From assembly GCF_011300685.1 (NCBI RefSeq), contig NZ_CP049864.1:1-64000 (forward strand): a stretch of DNA of 64,000 nucleotides, read 5' to 3'. The position numbers and the translations under genes were made by a program. The notes beneath the pieces are model-generated. The model made no database searches, was not told where the DNA came from, and saw nothing but the letters and a program-made list of their open reading frames with translations. Source of the DNA: Lysobacter sp. HDW10. Its GTDB lineage: Bacteria > Pseudomonadota > Gammaproteobacteria > Xanthomonadales > Xanthomonadaceae. Below, one piece after another: positions 46,752 to 55,996 of this stretch. Positions within the stretch are counted from its first letter, which is position 1, and each line of letters starts with the position of its first letter.

Positions 46752-49324
46752 TGTGTTGCTCCTACAAGTATGGGTTCGAGTGCCGCCGTCAGTGTCGAAA
46801 GACGCGCCTCGGTGAGTGATTCGCCATTGTCCGGCGAAACGGTAAACATATCTTCAGCGCGTTCGCCGAAGGTGGCAATGCGTGCGTCGTGTACGCGCAA
46901 TCCTTCCTTGCGCAGGAACGCCGCGACATCTGCCAATAAGCCCGCGCGGTCATTGCAGACAATGCTCAGCAAGTTGCGACCACCCGCCTGCTCAGAGACG
47001 GCAATTTGCGGTGTGATTTTGAACTGGCGCAAATGTCTGTGTGTGGTGCGACGTGCGGGACTCTCGTCCATCAAGGACGATTTTTCCAAGACTGTGCGCA
47101 ACCGTCGCTCCACTTCACGCGGATCGACCACGCGTGTGGCATCGCGCGGCAAGCAATGAAACACGTCTAAGACCATGCCGTCGACAGCGTCCATCAGGCG
47201 CGCTTGCAACACTTCAAGACCTAAGCGATCCAAGGTCATCACGATTGCAGCGAACAAACCTCTGCGGTCGCGTGACCACACCATGATTTCCAATGCGCGA
47301 CCCGCGTCGTCCACGGCGTGCGCCGCGGCGAGCATGTCTTTGGAGGATTCGATCGCCTGTGCCATCCATGCAATCTGCTCGGGACGATATCGAAGCAATG
47401 CATCGGCAGGCAGCCAATTGATCACCGGGATTGCGGCACTGCCATCACTGAGCAAGGCCACGGCCGCTTGGCGCGTTTCTTCAATGCGTTCTTCGCGCGC
47501 CAGCGGATCTTCCAAGCCGCGTCGCAACGCCAAACGTGTTGACACCTGCAAGTCCGCCAACAGACGGTCTTTCCATGCATTCCAGAGTTTCGGCGATGTG
47601 CCGGCAATGTCTGCGCAGGTCAACAGATAGAGATAGTCGAGACGCTCACGGTCGGCCACGAAATGCGCAAACCGCGTAATGACATCCGGATCAGAAATGT
47701 CTTGTTTTTGGGCCGTGACCGACATCAGCAAATGGTGTCGAACCAACCATTCCACCATGTCGACATCGGCAGGCTGCAGGTCATGCGCTGCGCAAAAATC
47801 TCGCGCATCTACCGCACCCAACTCGGCGTGATCGCCGCCCCGCCCCTTTGCAATGTCATGAAAGAGCGCAGCCAGCAAGAGCAACTCCGGCTTGCGCAAC
47901 CGTGGCATGACGGTGTGCGCTTGCGAGAAACGCTCAGCGTCTTCGCCGGACTGGAACAAGGCCAAAGTACGCAACACCATCAAGGTGTGCTGATCAACCG
48001 TGTAGACATGAAACAGATCGAATTGCATGCGACCGGTGACATTCGCAAATGCTGGAATCCAACGTGCCAGCACACCGGTCTTTGCCATCTCGATCAGAAT
48101 GCGAATCGCATCCGGCCCGCGCAGCAGCTGCATGAACTGCGCACGCATCCCTGCATCGGCATCCATCCATGCGGGGATACACGGTAAGGATTCAGCAAGC
48201 GCGCGCGCCGTGCGCGAATGTAATGCAGGAAGTTGCGCGGCCGTCGACCAAGTTTCAAACAGTCGGAAGATTTTTGAAGGGTCGCCTGCAGGCCACGCGG
48301 GGTCGTGTGCCGCTAGATAGCCATTCAACGCATCAAAATCGGCATCAATGGCCACCGGTGTTGATTCGCCTTGCAAATGTTCTTCAAAGCGTTGCAACAA
48401 GCGCTCAGAAATGCGTTGAATCAGGCCCGCGCTGCGATAGAAGCCCTGCATGACCTGCTCAACATCCGCATTAGATGCCGCTTCCACATGTAACAAACGC
48501 GCAGCCAAGGCGCGTTGATGATCGAAACGCAATCGTTCTTCACGTTTGCCTGCCACCAAGTGCAAACCGAAGCGAAGCTTCTGCAAGTTCGCCCCGGAAC
48601 GCATCAAAGTTTCATGCTCATCGGCACCGAGTTGTCCGTGCGCCTGCAACGCCTCCAGACCCGGCTCGCCCAAAACACGCATGGCCATCCAACGCAGGGT
48701 TTGCATATCACGCAATCCGCCTGGGCCTTCCTTGATGTTGGGTTCTAGATTCTCTGATGTGTCATGGAAGCGCGCGTGGCGTGCGCGCAACTCTTCGCGT
48801 TTGGCGGCGAAGTAGCGTGCAGCTGACCACATGTGCCGTGGCGATGTGGCTGCGCGCAACGCTTCGAACCGCTCTCCATCGCCAGACAACACGCGCGCAT
48901 CCATCATCGCCGTCAGCACAGTGATGTCTTCTTCGCAGGCGCGTGCCGCTTCGCCCACGGTGCGAACCGCATGCGAAATGGGAATGCGTGCATCCCACAC
49001 CATGGCGACAAATCTTGAAATGGCGTCGGCATGCGCGCGACGTTCTGCCGACTCCACCAAGATCAGGAGATCGACATCAGACTGCGGATACACACTTGCT
49101 CGACCGTAACCACCGACCGCAATCAACGTAACGGGTGATCCCGGCAAGCACGCCTGCCAAGCCTCACACATCACTTGATCCATGAACGCCGCGCGTTCGC
49201 GATTCAGCTCGCGAACGGGTGCTTGTTCATCAAAGCGCTGCGCCAATGCAAGGTCGAAGGCAGCAAGTCGCTGCCGCGCGTGTTGCGACCAAGTCGAACC
49301 TTGAGAGGCTTCGTCGGCACTCAC
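46748..49324 (-). CDS. glnD: PII uridylyltransferase / uridylyl-removing enzyme
   Basis: Main glutamine sensor, modifying PII proteins. The 858-residue protein has a nucleotidyltransferase domain ([21 protein letters not shown] near residue 80, with the Asp pair), an HD hydrolase domain ([19 protein letters not shown] near residue 485) and two C-terminal ACT domains. I chose the GTG at 49324, which overlaps the map stop by 4 bases. The frame is open further up but only within map. glnB is not in the window. Confidence 0.95.
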   Translation of the reverse strand: MSADEASQGSTWSQHARQRLAAFDLALAQRFDEQAPVRELNRERAAFMDQVMCEAWQACLPGSPVTLIAVGGYGRASVYPQSDVDLLILVESAERRAHADAISRFVAMVWDARIPISHAVRTVGEAARACEEDITVLTAMMDARVLSGDGERFEALRAATSPRHMWSAARYFAAKREELRARHARFHDTSENLEPNIKEGPGGLRDMQTLRWMAMRVLGEPGLEALQAHGQLGADEHETLMRSGANLQKLRFGLHLVAGKREERLRFDHQRALAARLLHVEAASNADVEQVMQGFYRSAGLIQRISERLLQRFEEHLQGESTPVAIDADFDALNGYLAAHDPAWPAGDPSKIFRLFETWSTAAQLPALHSRTARALAESLPCIPAWMDADAGMRAQFMQLLRGPDAIRILIEMAKTGVLARWIPAFANVTGRMQFDLFHVYTVDQHTLMVLRTLALFQSGEDAERFSQAHTVMPRLRKPELLLLAALFHDIAKGRGGDHAELGAVDARDFCAAHDLQPADVDMVEWLVRHHLLMSVTAQKQDISDPDVITRFAHFVADRERLDYLYLLTCADIAGTSPKLWNAWKDRLLADLQVSTRLALRRGLEDPLAREERIEETRQAAVALLSDGSAAIPVINWLPADALLRYRPEQIAWMAQAIESSKDMLAAAHAVDDAGRALEIMVWSRDRRGLFAAIVMTLDRLGLEVLQARLMDAVDGMVLDVFHCLPRDATRVVDPREVERRLRTVLEKSSLMDESPARRTTHRHLRQFKITPQIAVSEQAGGRNLLSIVCNDRAGLLADVAAFLRKEGLRVHDARIATFGERAEDMFTVSPDNGESLTEARLSTLTAALEPILVGATH

Positions 49325-50097
49325 GGAGGCGGCGGTGAGCCCGCGGACAAGGTCAGCACATCGAAGCCGTCGTCGGTTACGGCGATCATGTGTTCCCATT
49401 GCGCAGACAAAGAACGGTCACGCGTGACGACCGTCCAACCATCCGGCAGAAGTTTCGTCCGGTAGCTGCCTTCGTTAACCATCGGTTCGATGGTGAAGGT
49501 CATGCCCTTCTTCAAGACCAAGCCTTCGCCGGCGGTGCCGTAATGCAAGACCTGCGGATCTTCGTGATAGATCTTGCCGATGCCATGACCACAGTACTCA
49601 CGCACAACGCTAAAGCGTTGTGATTCAACAAACGATTGAATCGCTGCGCCGATGTCACCCAACGTGGCACCCGGGCGCACTTGGCGAATGCCGCGCCACA
49701 TGGCTTCGTAGGTGGTTTCGGCCAAACGCTTTGCCATCACCGAGGGTGTGCCCGCGTAGTACATGCGACTGGTGTCGCCGTGCCAGCCGTCTTTGATGAC
49801 GGTGACATCGATATTGACGATATCGCCCTCTTTCAGAATCTTCCCTTCATTCGGGATGCCATGACAGATGACGTTGTTGACCGAGGTGCAGAGGGTCTTC
49901 GGGAACCCGCGGTAGCCCACATTCGCCGGAACAGCCTTCTGAACGTTCACAATATGATCGTGGGCAATTCGGTCCAGTTCAGCGGTGCTGATGCCTGGGC
50001 GGACATGTTCAGACATCAAATCCAGTACTTCACTGGCCAAACGGCCCGCAATGCGCATGGATTCAATGTCTTCTTGGGTCTTAATCGAAATACTCAT
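49321..50097 (-). CDS. map: Methionine aminopeptidase, type I
   Basis: Removes the initiator Met from new proteins. From the ATG at 50097 the 258-residue protein has all five metal ligands: Asp in NIDVTVIKDGWHGD (two), His in GHGIGKIYHEDPQV, Glu in IEPMVNEG and Glu in AQWEHMIAVTDDG. It is back to back with rpsB, as in many bacteria. The promoter spacing suggests a leaderless mRNA: the predicted start is the A of the ATG, and no Shine-Dalgarno sequence precedes it. Confidence 0.96.
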   Translation of the reverse strand: MSISIKTQEDIESMRIAGRLASEVLDLMSEHVRPGISTAELDRIAHDHIVNVQKAVPANVGYRGFPKTLCTSVNNVICHGIPNEGKILKEGDIVNIDVTVIKDGWHGDTSRMYYAGTPSVMAKRLAETTYEAMWRGIRQVRPGATLGDIGAAIQSFVESQRFSVVREYCGHGIGKIYHEDPQVLHYGTAGEGLVLKKGMTFTIEPMVNEGSYRTKLLPDGWTVVTRDRSLSAQWEHMIAVTDDGFDVLTLSAGSPPPP

Positions 50098-50103
50098 CCC
50101 AGT

Positions 50104-50133
50104 ATTATCGCCGATGGCTGGCAGGCGCGGCAA
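50104..50133 (-). promoter_or_regulatory. Promoter of map
   Basis: On the minus strand, TTGCCG (50133-50128), an 18-base spacer and GATAAT (50109-50104). Only six bases separate the -10 from the map ATG, so transcription should start at or next to the start codon. Confidence 0.65.
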
Positions 50134-50142
50134 AGGGTTTCC

Positions 50143-50151
50143 TGATATCAT
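50143..50151 (+). promoter_or_regulatory. Extended -10 promoter of rpsB
   Basis: TGATATCAT contains TGn followed by TATCAT. No good -35 is visible 17 bases upstream, consistent with an extended -10 promoter. Predicted start near 50158. Confidence 0.5.
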
Positions 50152-50157
50152 GACGCC

Positions 50158-50354
50158 CGCTACACCTGTGTAGTCGCCACGTCGGGCGACACCGACGAAT
50201 ACACACCAATCGGCAATCCCTGCTCCGGGGTGCCTGCCTAGTGCAGGTTCGGCAGCAGTGACGATTGGGAGGCCCAACCCCGGAACCTCGCACGCTCGCG
50301 TGCAGCTGCCCCACATTCCATGGCAGTGGTTCCTTATTTATGGAGTTACACGCA
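50158..50354 (+). promoter_or_regulatory. Structured 5' leader of rpsB
   Basis: About 197 bases between the likely start and the rpsB ATG, with several hairpins: CCTGC/TGCAGG near 50233-50247, GCACG/CGTGC with a CTCG loop at 50290-50303, and CTGCC/GGCAG at 50306-50326, just before the Shine-Dalgarno GGAG (50342). In gammaproteobacteria the rpsB leader is the site of S2 autoregulation. I infer the same role here from position and structure. Confidence 0.5.
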
Positions 50355-51200
50355 ATGCCACAGATCACCATGCGCCAAATGCTTGAAGCAGGCGTTCACT
50401 TCGGTCACCAAACCCGTTACTGGAACCCGAAAATGGGTCCGTACATCTTCGGTGCCCGCGGCAAGATCCACATCATCAACCTCGAAAAGACCGTGCCGTT
50501 GTTCAACGACGCGATGAACTTCCTTTCGAAAGTTGCGCAAAAGCGCGGCACCGTCTTGTTTGTTGGCACCAAGCGCAGCGCGCGCGACGCCATCAAGGAA
50601 GAAGCTGAACGTTGCGGCATGCCGTTCATGACCCAACGCTGGTTGGGCGGCACCTTGACCAACTTTGCAACGGTCAAGAAGTCGGTTGCACGTTTGAAAG
50701 AACTCGAAGCCGGTGAAAGCGACGGCACGTTCGAAAAGCTCGTCAAGCACGAAGTGCTCGGCCTGCGTCGCGAACGCGACAAGCTGGAAGCATCGCTCGG
50801 CGGTATCAAAGACATGAACCGTCTGCCCGACGCTTTGTTTGTCATCGATATCGGTCACGAAGACATCGCCATCAAGGAAGCCAAGACCCTCGGCATCCCG
50901 GTGATCGCTGTTGTCGATACCAACTACGATCCGGCTTTGGTCGACTACGCCATCCCGGGCAACGACGACGCCATCCGCGCTGTGCAGTTGTACGCACGCG
51001 CTGCTGCTGACGCCGTGCTGGAAGGCAAGGCTGCTTCGCCAAACGCTGCTTCGGTCAGCGAAGACGAATTCGCAGACGCCAAGCCGGCCCGTGGCCGCAA
51101 GCCGGCTGCCAAGGCTGCCGCTGCTGAAGCTGCACCCGAAGCCGCGCCGGAAGCCGCAGCAGAAGCCGCTGGCGAATCTGACGTCGCCGCCGCCGAATAA
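50355..51200 (+). CDS. rpsB: 30S ribosomal protein S2
   Basis: Small-subunit protein binding last to the 30S body. From ATG 50355 the 281-residue protein begins [19 protein letters not shown] and contains [13 protein letters not shown] and [18 protein letters not shown]. After about residue 235 it continues into an Ala/Glu/Pro-rich tail (repeats of the type [15 protein letters not shown]), so it is longer than E. coli S2 (about 240). The tail is probably unstructured. tsf follows after 93 bases. Confidence 0.97.
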   Translation: MPQITMRQMLEAGVHFGHQTRYWNPKMGPYIFGARGKIHIINLEKTVPLFNDAMNFLSKVAQKRGTVLFVGTKRSARDAIKEEAERCGMPFMTQRWLGGTLTNFATVKKSVARLKELEAGESDGTFEKLVKHEVLGLRRERDKLEASLGGIKDMNRLPDALFVIDIGHEDIAIKEAKTLGIPVIAVVDTNYDPALVDYAIPGNDDAIRAVQLYARAAADAVLEGKAASPNAASVSEDEFADAKPARGRKPAAKAAAAEAAPEAAPEAAAEAAGESDVAAAE

Positions 51201-51293
51201 TCGGCACGCACGACCCGGGCGCCGGTCACGGCGCCCGACCCTTTCATGTCACTGCGCTAAGGCGGTGACGGCACTACATTCAAGGAAACCGTA

Positions 51294-52157
51294 ATGGCTG
51301 ATATTTCCGCATCCATGGTCAAAGAACTTCGCGAGCGCACTGGCGCCGGCATGATGGAATGCAAGAAGGCTTTGACTGAAAACAATGGCGACATCGACGC
51401 ATCGGCAGATTGGTTGCGTAAGACCGGTCTCGCCAAGGCTGACAAAAAGGCCGACCGCGTTGCTGCCGAAGGCCGTATCTCGATGGCCACCGCACCGGGC
51501 AAAGCTGCATTGGTCGAAGTGAACTCTGAAACCGACTTCGTCGCGAAAGACGCCAACTTCACCGGCTTTGCTGATCAAGTGGCACAAGCCGCATTGAATG
51601 CCGCTGACATCGACGCGTTGAAGAACGAGAAGATCGGCGACGAAACCGTTGAAGTGACCCGCGCTGCTGTTGTCGCCAAGGTCGGCGAAAACGTGCAAGT
51701 GCGTCGTATGGCACGCATCGAAAGCGCGAACACCATCGGCGCATACGTGCACGGTGGCCGTATCGGCGTGTTGGTTGAATTGAAGGGTGGCACCGAAGAA
51801 TTGGCACGCGGTATCGCCATGCACATCGCTGCCATGAACCCGCCCTACATCTCGCCTGCACACGTGCCGGCTGAATTCGTTGAGCGCGAAAAAGAAATCG
51901 CTTTGGCCCAAGTGAAAGATTCCGGCAAGCCGGCTGAAATCCTTGAAAAGATGATTTCGGGCAAGGTCGACAAGACCGTCAAGGAAATCACCCTCACCGG
52001 TCAGCCCTACGTGCTGAACAACGAGCAAACCGTTGAAGCCGCCCTCAAGGCTGCAGGCGCGGAAGTGCTGAAGTTCGAACGCTTGGCTGTTGGCGAAGGC
52101 ATCGAAAAAGTGAAGGAAGACTACGCAGCTGAAGTCGCCAAGGCGATGCAAGTCTGA
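51294..52157 (+). CDS. tsf: Elongation factor Ts
   Basis: Nucleotide exchange factor for EF-Tu. The 287-residue protein has the N-terminal UBA-like domain and the TDFV contact motif ([12 protein letters not shown] near residue 80). [16 protein letters not shown] at the start is family-typical. Second gene of rpsB-tsf, with a strong terminator 27 bases after the stop. Confidence 0.98.
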   Translation: MADISASMVKELRERTGAGMMECKKALTENNGDIDASADWLRKTGLAKADKKADRVAAEGRISMATAPGKAALVEVNSETDFVAKDANFTGFADQVAQAALNAADIDALKNEKIGDETVEVTRAAVVAKVGENVQVRRMARIESANTIGAYVHGGRIGVLVELKGGTEELARGIAMHIAAMNPPYISPAHVPAEFVEREKEIALAQVKDSGKPAEILEKMISGKVDKTVKEITLTGQPYVLNNEQTVEAALKAAGAEVLKFERLAVGEGIEKVKEDYAAEVAKAMQV

Positions 52158-52183
52158 AACACGTCTGACCTTTGCGCATTAAG

Positions 52184-52208
52184 AACCCGCCGCGAGGCGG
52201 GTTTTTTT
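52184..52208 (+). terminator. Terminator after rpsB-tsf
   Basis: AACCCGCC, loop GCGA, GGCGGGTT and a run of seven T. Confidence 0.92.
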
Positions 52209-52233
52209 ATGCCCGACATGATTGTTGTTGAAC

Positions 52234-52248
52234 TGACGCACTGCGTCA
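52234..52248. promoter_or_regulatory. 15-base palindrome upstream of the pilus operon
   Basis: TGACGCA-C-TGCGTCA is a perfect palindrome, about 127 bases before the -24 element. Possible regulator site. It does not match the CRP/Clp spacing. Confidence 0.45.
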
Positions 52249-52307
52249 CATTTTTCTGCGATGCGTGCGTAAGTGTCATCGGATGATTAAGAGACTTTTG
52301 ATGCGTG

Positions 52308-52324
52308 TTAATCGCCCTGATTAA
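52308..52324. promoter_or_regulatory. TTAATC/GATTAA inverted repeat upstream of the sigma-54 promoter
   Basis: TTAATC-N5-GATTAA, perfect arms, 50 bases before the -24 element. A further GATTAA half-site lies at 52285-52290. Spacing suits an enhancer-binding-protein site, but the regulator is unknown. Confidence 0.45.
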
Positions 52325-52373
52325 TGCGCCTACACCTTTAAAAGGCCCTATGTTTTAAGCGCTTTCGTGATGT

Positions 52374-52389
52374 TGGCACGGATTTTGCT
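52374..52389 (+). promoter_or_regulatory. Sigma-54 (-24/-12) promoter of the pilus operon
   Basis: TGGCACGGATTTTGCT has GG (52375-52376) and GC (52387-52388) exactly ten bases apart and follows the consensus TGGCACG-N4-TTGC. Predicted start near 52400, 28 bases before the first pilin ATG. Confidence 0.85.
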
Positions 52390-52427
52390 TTAACCCATGG
52401 CATTCACTCACTCTCTAGGAATTCACC

Positions 52428-52925
52428 ATGATCATTCGCACTGCACTTGTCGCCGCACTCGTTTCTGTTCTCGCCGCACCGGCCATGGCCGATACCAAAA
52501 CTGCAACCTTTGACGTCAAGTTGAACGTCAAGAAGGCCTGCAGCATTTCGGCGAGCGACCTCGACTTCGGCTCGCACGATTTCAGCGAATCCGCCAATAT
52601 TGATGCCACCTCCACGATCACCGTGAAGTGCACCAAAGGCACCTCGTATACCGTGGGCTTGAACGCCGGTTCCACATCGGGCAACACGGATACGGCACGC
52701 AAAATGGCAGGCATCACTTCCGGCAACACGGATACGGTCGCCTACGCCTTGTACAGCAACAGTGGTCGCACGACCAATTGGGGCGCAACGGTCGGCATGC
52801 CCACTGCTGCAACCGGCAACAACAACAACCAAACCCTGACCGTGTACGGCCGCGTACTGCCAGGCGCCTTAAACGTTCAAGCCGACGACTACAAAGACAC
52901 CATCACGGCAACCATTACATACTGA
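52428..52925 (+). CDS. SCPU-domain major pilin (Csu-like)
   Basis: Secreted structural subunit of an archaic chaperone-usher pilus. The 165-residue protein has a signal peptide ending APAMA and one spore-coat-U domain, with the first conserved Cys in VKKACSISASDLDFGSHD and the second in ITVKCTKGTSYTVGL. It ends DTITATITY, the donor-type last strand pattern of these pilins. Internal Ser/Gly/Asn-Thr-Asp-Thr segments repeat (SGNTDTARK, SGNTDTVAY). First gene behind the sigma-54 promoter. Confidence 0.9.
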   Translation: MIIRTALVAALVSVLAAPAMADTKTATFDVKLNVKKACSISASDLDFGSHDFSESANIDATSTITVKCTKGTSYTVGLNAGSTSGNTDTARKMAGITSGNTDTVAYALYSNSGRTTNWGATVGMPTAATGNNNNQTLTVYGRVLPGALNVQADDYKDTITATITY

Positions 52926-52929
52926 TGCC

Positions 52930-53649
52930 ATGAAACTCGGCCTTCTCTTCAAATCGTGTGTCTTGGCGATTGGCCTGTGCTTGACGATGCCGGTTTCGGC
53001 ATCGTCATTGCAAGTGTCACCGACCGGTTTGGATATGCGTGCCAACCAGACGTCCGACGCGCTGACGTTGACGAATACGGGCAGTGCGCCGGTTCGGGCG
53101 CAGGTTCAAGTGTTCCTTTGGCGGCAAGTCGATGGCAAAGATGTCTTGGAACCCACGCGCGACATCGTTGCAACGCCCGCGATGCTCAATATTGCACCCG
53201 GCGCCAAGCAATTGGTGCGCGTCGTGCGCCTCACGCCACCGTCAGACAACGAAGGGACATACCGCGTGATTGTCAGCGAACTTCCGGCGGCCACACCTCA
53301 GGGGTCCAAGGCCGGTCTGACGTTTCTGCTGAAGTATTCATTGCCGGTGTTCATTGCACCGGTTTCGCAAGCAAATGCCATACAACCGAAATTAACTGCA
53401 CGCGCGCACGACGCTGTGTTGGAAGTGGCCAACACAGGACGCCAACACGCACGACTGTCACAAGTGTGGTGGGTCGGCCCCGGCAATCAACGCCGCGAAT
53501 TAAACCCGGGATTGCTGGGTTATGTGCTGCCTGGCGAAACCATGCGCTGGCCGATTCCTGCGGCAATGGCCACAGGGAATGGGCATTTCGAAGCCGTAAT
53601 CAACGATGACCATGACGCAACCGCGCTCCCGCCATCGTCTTCGCCCTGA
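52930..53649 (+). CDS. Periplasmic pilus chaperone (PapD-like, Csu type)
   Basis: Folds and caps pilin subunits before delivery to the usher. The 239-residue protein has a signal peptide ending MPVSA and a PapD N-terminal domain with SLQVSPTGLDM and the LVRVVRLTPP strand that carries the basic anchor residue. EGTYRVIVSELP follows, then a second domain. It starts 4 bases after the pilin stop and overlaps the usher gene by up to 44 bases. Confidence 0.9.
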   Translation: MKLGLLFKSCVLAIGLCLTMPVSASSLQVSPTGLDMRANQTSDALTLTNTGSAPVRAQVQVFLWRQVDGKDVLEPTRDIVATPAMLNIAPGAKQLVRVVRLTPPSDNEGTYRVIVSELPAATPQGSKAGLTFLLKYSLPVFIAPVSQANAIQPKLTARAHDAVLEVANTGRQHARLSQVWWVGPGNQRRELNPGLLGYVLPGETMRWPIPAAMATGNGHFEAVINDDHDATALPPSSSP

Positions 53650-55996
53650 CCTGCTCGCATTTGCGGTTGCTTGTTGCCTCAGTGTTTCAGCTTTCGCAGG
53701 CGACGGCGTCTCTGCGCTCTCGCCTTCGACTGACATCAGTGAAGCCGCAGACGAACTGTATTTGCAGGTAACGGTTAACGAACAGTTGCGTCCGTCTGTC
53801 TATCGCTTTGTTTTGCGTGATGGGCATTTGTTCGCAAGTCCGGCAACATTGCTAGAGCTTGGGCTTCAAGTCCAAGCGACCGAATCAAATGAACGCCTGT
53901 TGCCCGTGGAACGCGATGGCATTCGCGTCTTCTATGACAGCGCCGCACAGACGGTTGCTTTGAGCGCACCTGTTTCTGCGTTAAGCGCGGACACCACACG
54001 ATTGAATGCACCACCCATCTCGCCGCCTGTCTCCGATGCGCCCTGGGGCGGTCTGTTGAACTACGATCTCGATGCATTCAGAGGCAACGGCGTATCGAAC
54101 ATTGTTGTGGCGCCCGCACTGCGATTGTTCGGCCCCGGCAACTTCACGTTCGAAACAAACGGCGTGCTGCAAACCACGGATGTCGGCGGAAAATGGAACT
54201 CACGCGCCATTCGTCTAGACACGCGTTTGCGCTGGACGTCCGCCGACAAAGCACTTGAAGTCATCTTGGGTGACTTGGTGACAAATAGCCCGGAATGGGC
54301 ACGACAAACGCGCATGGCGGGCATCCGCTTCGGAACCAACTACCCGTCGTTGCAACCCTACCGAGTGCTTTCACCCGGACCTATTTTCAGCGGTGAAAGC
54401 GCTGTGCCCACGAGTGTCGAGTTGTATGTCAACGGCATCAAACAATTCGAAGGTGAATCACCACCGGGTCGATTTGTGGTTTCCGGACTTCCGTCAATGG
54501 AAGGCTTGGGAAACGCGCGATTGGTTCTCACAGATGCCTATGGTCGTGCGCGCGAAGTGGACATTCCGTTTTATGGCACGCGTCGGTTGCTCGCGCGCGG
54601 GCTCAATGACTGGTCGGTCTCCGTGGGGCGCGTTCGTCTCGGCTATGGCGCAGACTCCAATCGCTATGACGCGCCAGTGGCACTCGATGCAAGTTGGCGC
54701 CGCGGCATCTCCGAAAGATTCACCGGTGAAGTCCACGCAGAAGTGCGACGTGACTTGCAACTCGGGGGTGCCGGTGGTGCATTTCTTATTGGCAAGGCCG
54801 GTGTCGTGCATGCAGCTTGGAGTGACAGCCGATCGCGCGGATTGAAAGGCAGTCAGACGCGATGGGGTTATCAATGGTCGAATGGTGTTTTGAGCGCCGC
54901 ATTCGACAGCCAACGCACGCATGGCGACTATCGCGATCTTGCGGCCGTTTCAAGCGGTTTTCTACCGGCGCAACGTTCTGAGAGTGCGAACGTGGGGCTG
55001 AACAGCGCCCTGCTCGGTAGCTTCAACCTCACCTATGCCAATTTGCAATATCCGAAACAAGCCCGAAACAGAATTGCCGGCGCCTATTGGAGTCGTGCAA
55101 TCGGGCGTGGCTGGTTCGCGCATGCCGGCATCCAGAGAGATTTGGACAACTCGGCGCAGAACAGCTTCCAATTCGGCATTTCCGCCACACTCGGCGACGA
55201 CTACCAATCGAGTGCATCGATGCGGCACACAAATGCCACCGATATGTATGAAGCAAACGTCATGAAGCAGGCGCGCGCCAATGGCGACATCGGCTGGCGC
55301 ATTCAAGCGCGACAAGACACGCCGAGCGGGTACTCAGGGCTTGCCGAAGCGACTTGGCTCACGCGCGCGGCGGAGCTAACGGCCGGCGTTGCACACGGCA
55401 CTGACGGAAGTGGCAATCAATACCGCATGGCTGCGCGAGGCAGCGTGTTGTGGATGGGTCGGAGCCTCTTCGCATCGCGCGAAGTGGTCAGTGGATTTGC
55501 ACTGGTCGACACCGGTATCGCAGGCGTTCCTGTGAGCTTGGAGAATCGACCTTACGGTGTGACCAACGCCTCAGGCCAATTGATTGTGACGCCTGTATTT
55601 CCGTTCCAAAATAATCGGATCTCCATTGACCCGACGGCCTTGCCCGCAAATATCCGCGTTCCTCGTAAAGACTTGGACGCGGTACCGGGCGCGAGCGGCG
55701 CCGCCAAAGTGACGTTCGACTTGCAACCGGTACACGCTGCCGTCGTGGTTTTAGTCGACACCTCAGGTACGGTTGTGCCGATGGGCAGCAGTGTTCGTCG
55801 CATCGGTACCGACAGCGTGCAGGAAGACACGATAGTGGGCTACGACGGCGAGGTCTATCTCGAGGGGCTTGCCAAAACAAACACGCTTGAAGTGACGATT
55901 CAATCAGCGAAGTGCATTGCCGAATTCACTTACGATGAGAAAGCCACTGGCATACCAAGAATTGAACCGGTGCAATGCGTGGTGGAGACGAAATGA
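53606..55996 (+). CDS. Outer-membrane pilus usher (Csu type)
   Basis: Outer-membrane pore that assembles and secretes the pilus. The 796-residue protein has a signal peptide ending SAFAGDG, a periplasmic N-terminal domain (ELYLQVTVNEQLRPSVYRFV), a long beta-barrel region with SVELYVNGIKQFEGESPPGRF (here in the plug region, near residue 270) and C-terminal domains. Size fits the archaic usher group. Its start lies inside the chaperone gene and its stop overlaps the adhesin ATG (ATGA). An ATG two codons later is an alternative. Confidence 0.9.
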   Translation: MTMTQPRSRHRLRPDLLAFAVACCLSVSAFAGDGVSALSPSTDISEAADELYLQVTVNEQLRPSVYRFVLRDGHLFASPATLLELGLQVQATESNERLLPVERDGIRVFYDSAAQTVALSAPVSALSADTTRLNAPPISPPVSDAPWGGLLNYDLDAFRGNGVSNIVVAPALRLFGPGNFTFETNGVLQTTDVGGKWNSRAIRLDTRLRWTSADKALEVILGDLVTNSPEWARQTRMAGIRFGTNYPSLQPYRVLSPGPIFSGESAVPTSVELYVNGIKQFEGESPPGRFVVSGLPSMEGLGNARLVLTDAYGRAREVDIPFYGTRRLLARGLNDWSVSVGRVRLGYGADSNRYDAPVALDASWRRGISERFTGEVHAEVRRDLQLGGAGGAFLIGKAGVVHAAWSDSRSRGLKGSQTRWGYQWSNGVLSAAFDSQRTHGDYRDLAAVSSGFLPAQRSESANVGLNSALLGSFNLTYANLQYPKQARNRIAGAYWSRAIGRGWFAHAGIQRDLDNSAQNSFQFGISATLGDDYQSSASMRHTNATDMYEANVMKQARANGDIGWRIQARQDTPSGYSGLAEATWLTRAAELTAGVAHGTDGSGNQYRMAARGSVLWMGRSLFASREVVSGFALVDTGIAGVPVSLENRPYGVTNASGQLIVTPVFPFQNNRISIDPTALPANIRVPRKDLDAVPGASGAAKVTFDLQPVHAAVVVLVDTSGTVVPMGSSVRRIGTDSVQEDTIVGYDGEVYLEGLAKTNTLEVTIQSAKCIAEFTYDEKATGIPRIEPVQCVVETK

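Noticed and set aside
49325-49399. Upstream start of glnD at 49399
   Set aside because: The extra 25 codons lie entirely inside map. The GTG at 49324 overlapping the map stop is the natural start.
52291-52311. FNR-type box in front of the pilus operon (TTGATGCGTGTTAAT)
   Set aside because: Second half-site matches poorly, and a sigma-54 promoter is the better explanation.
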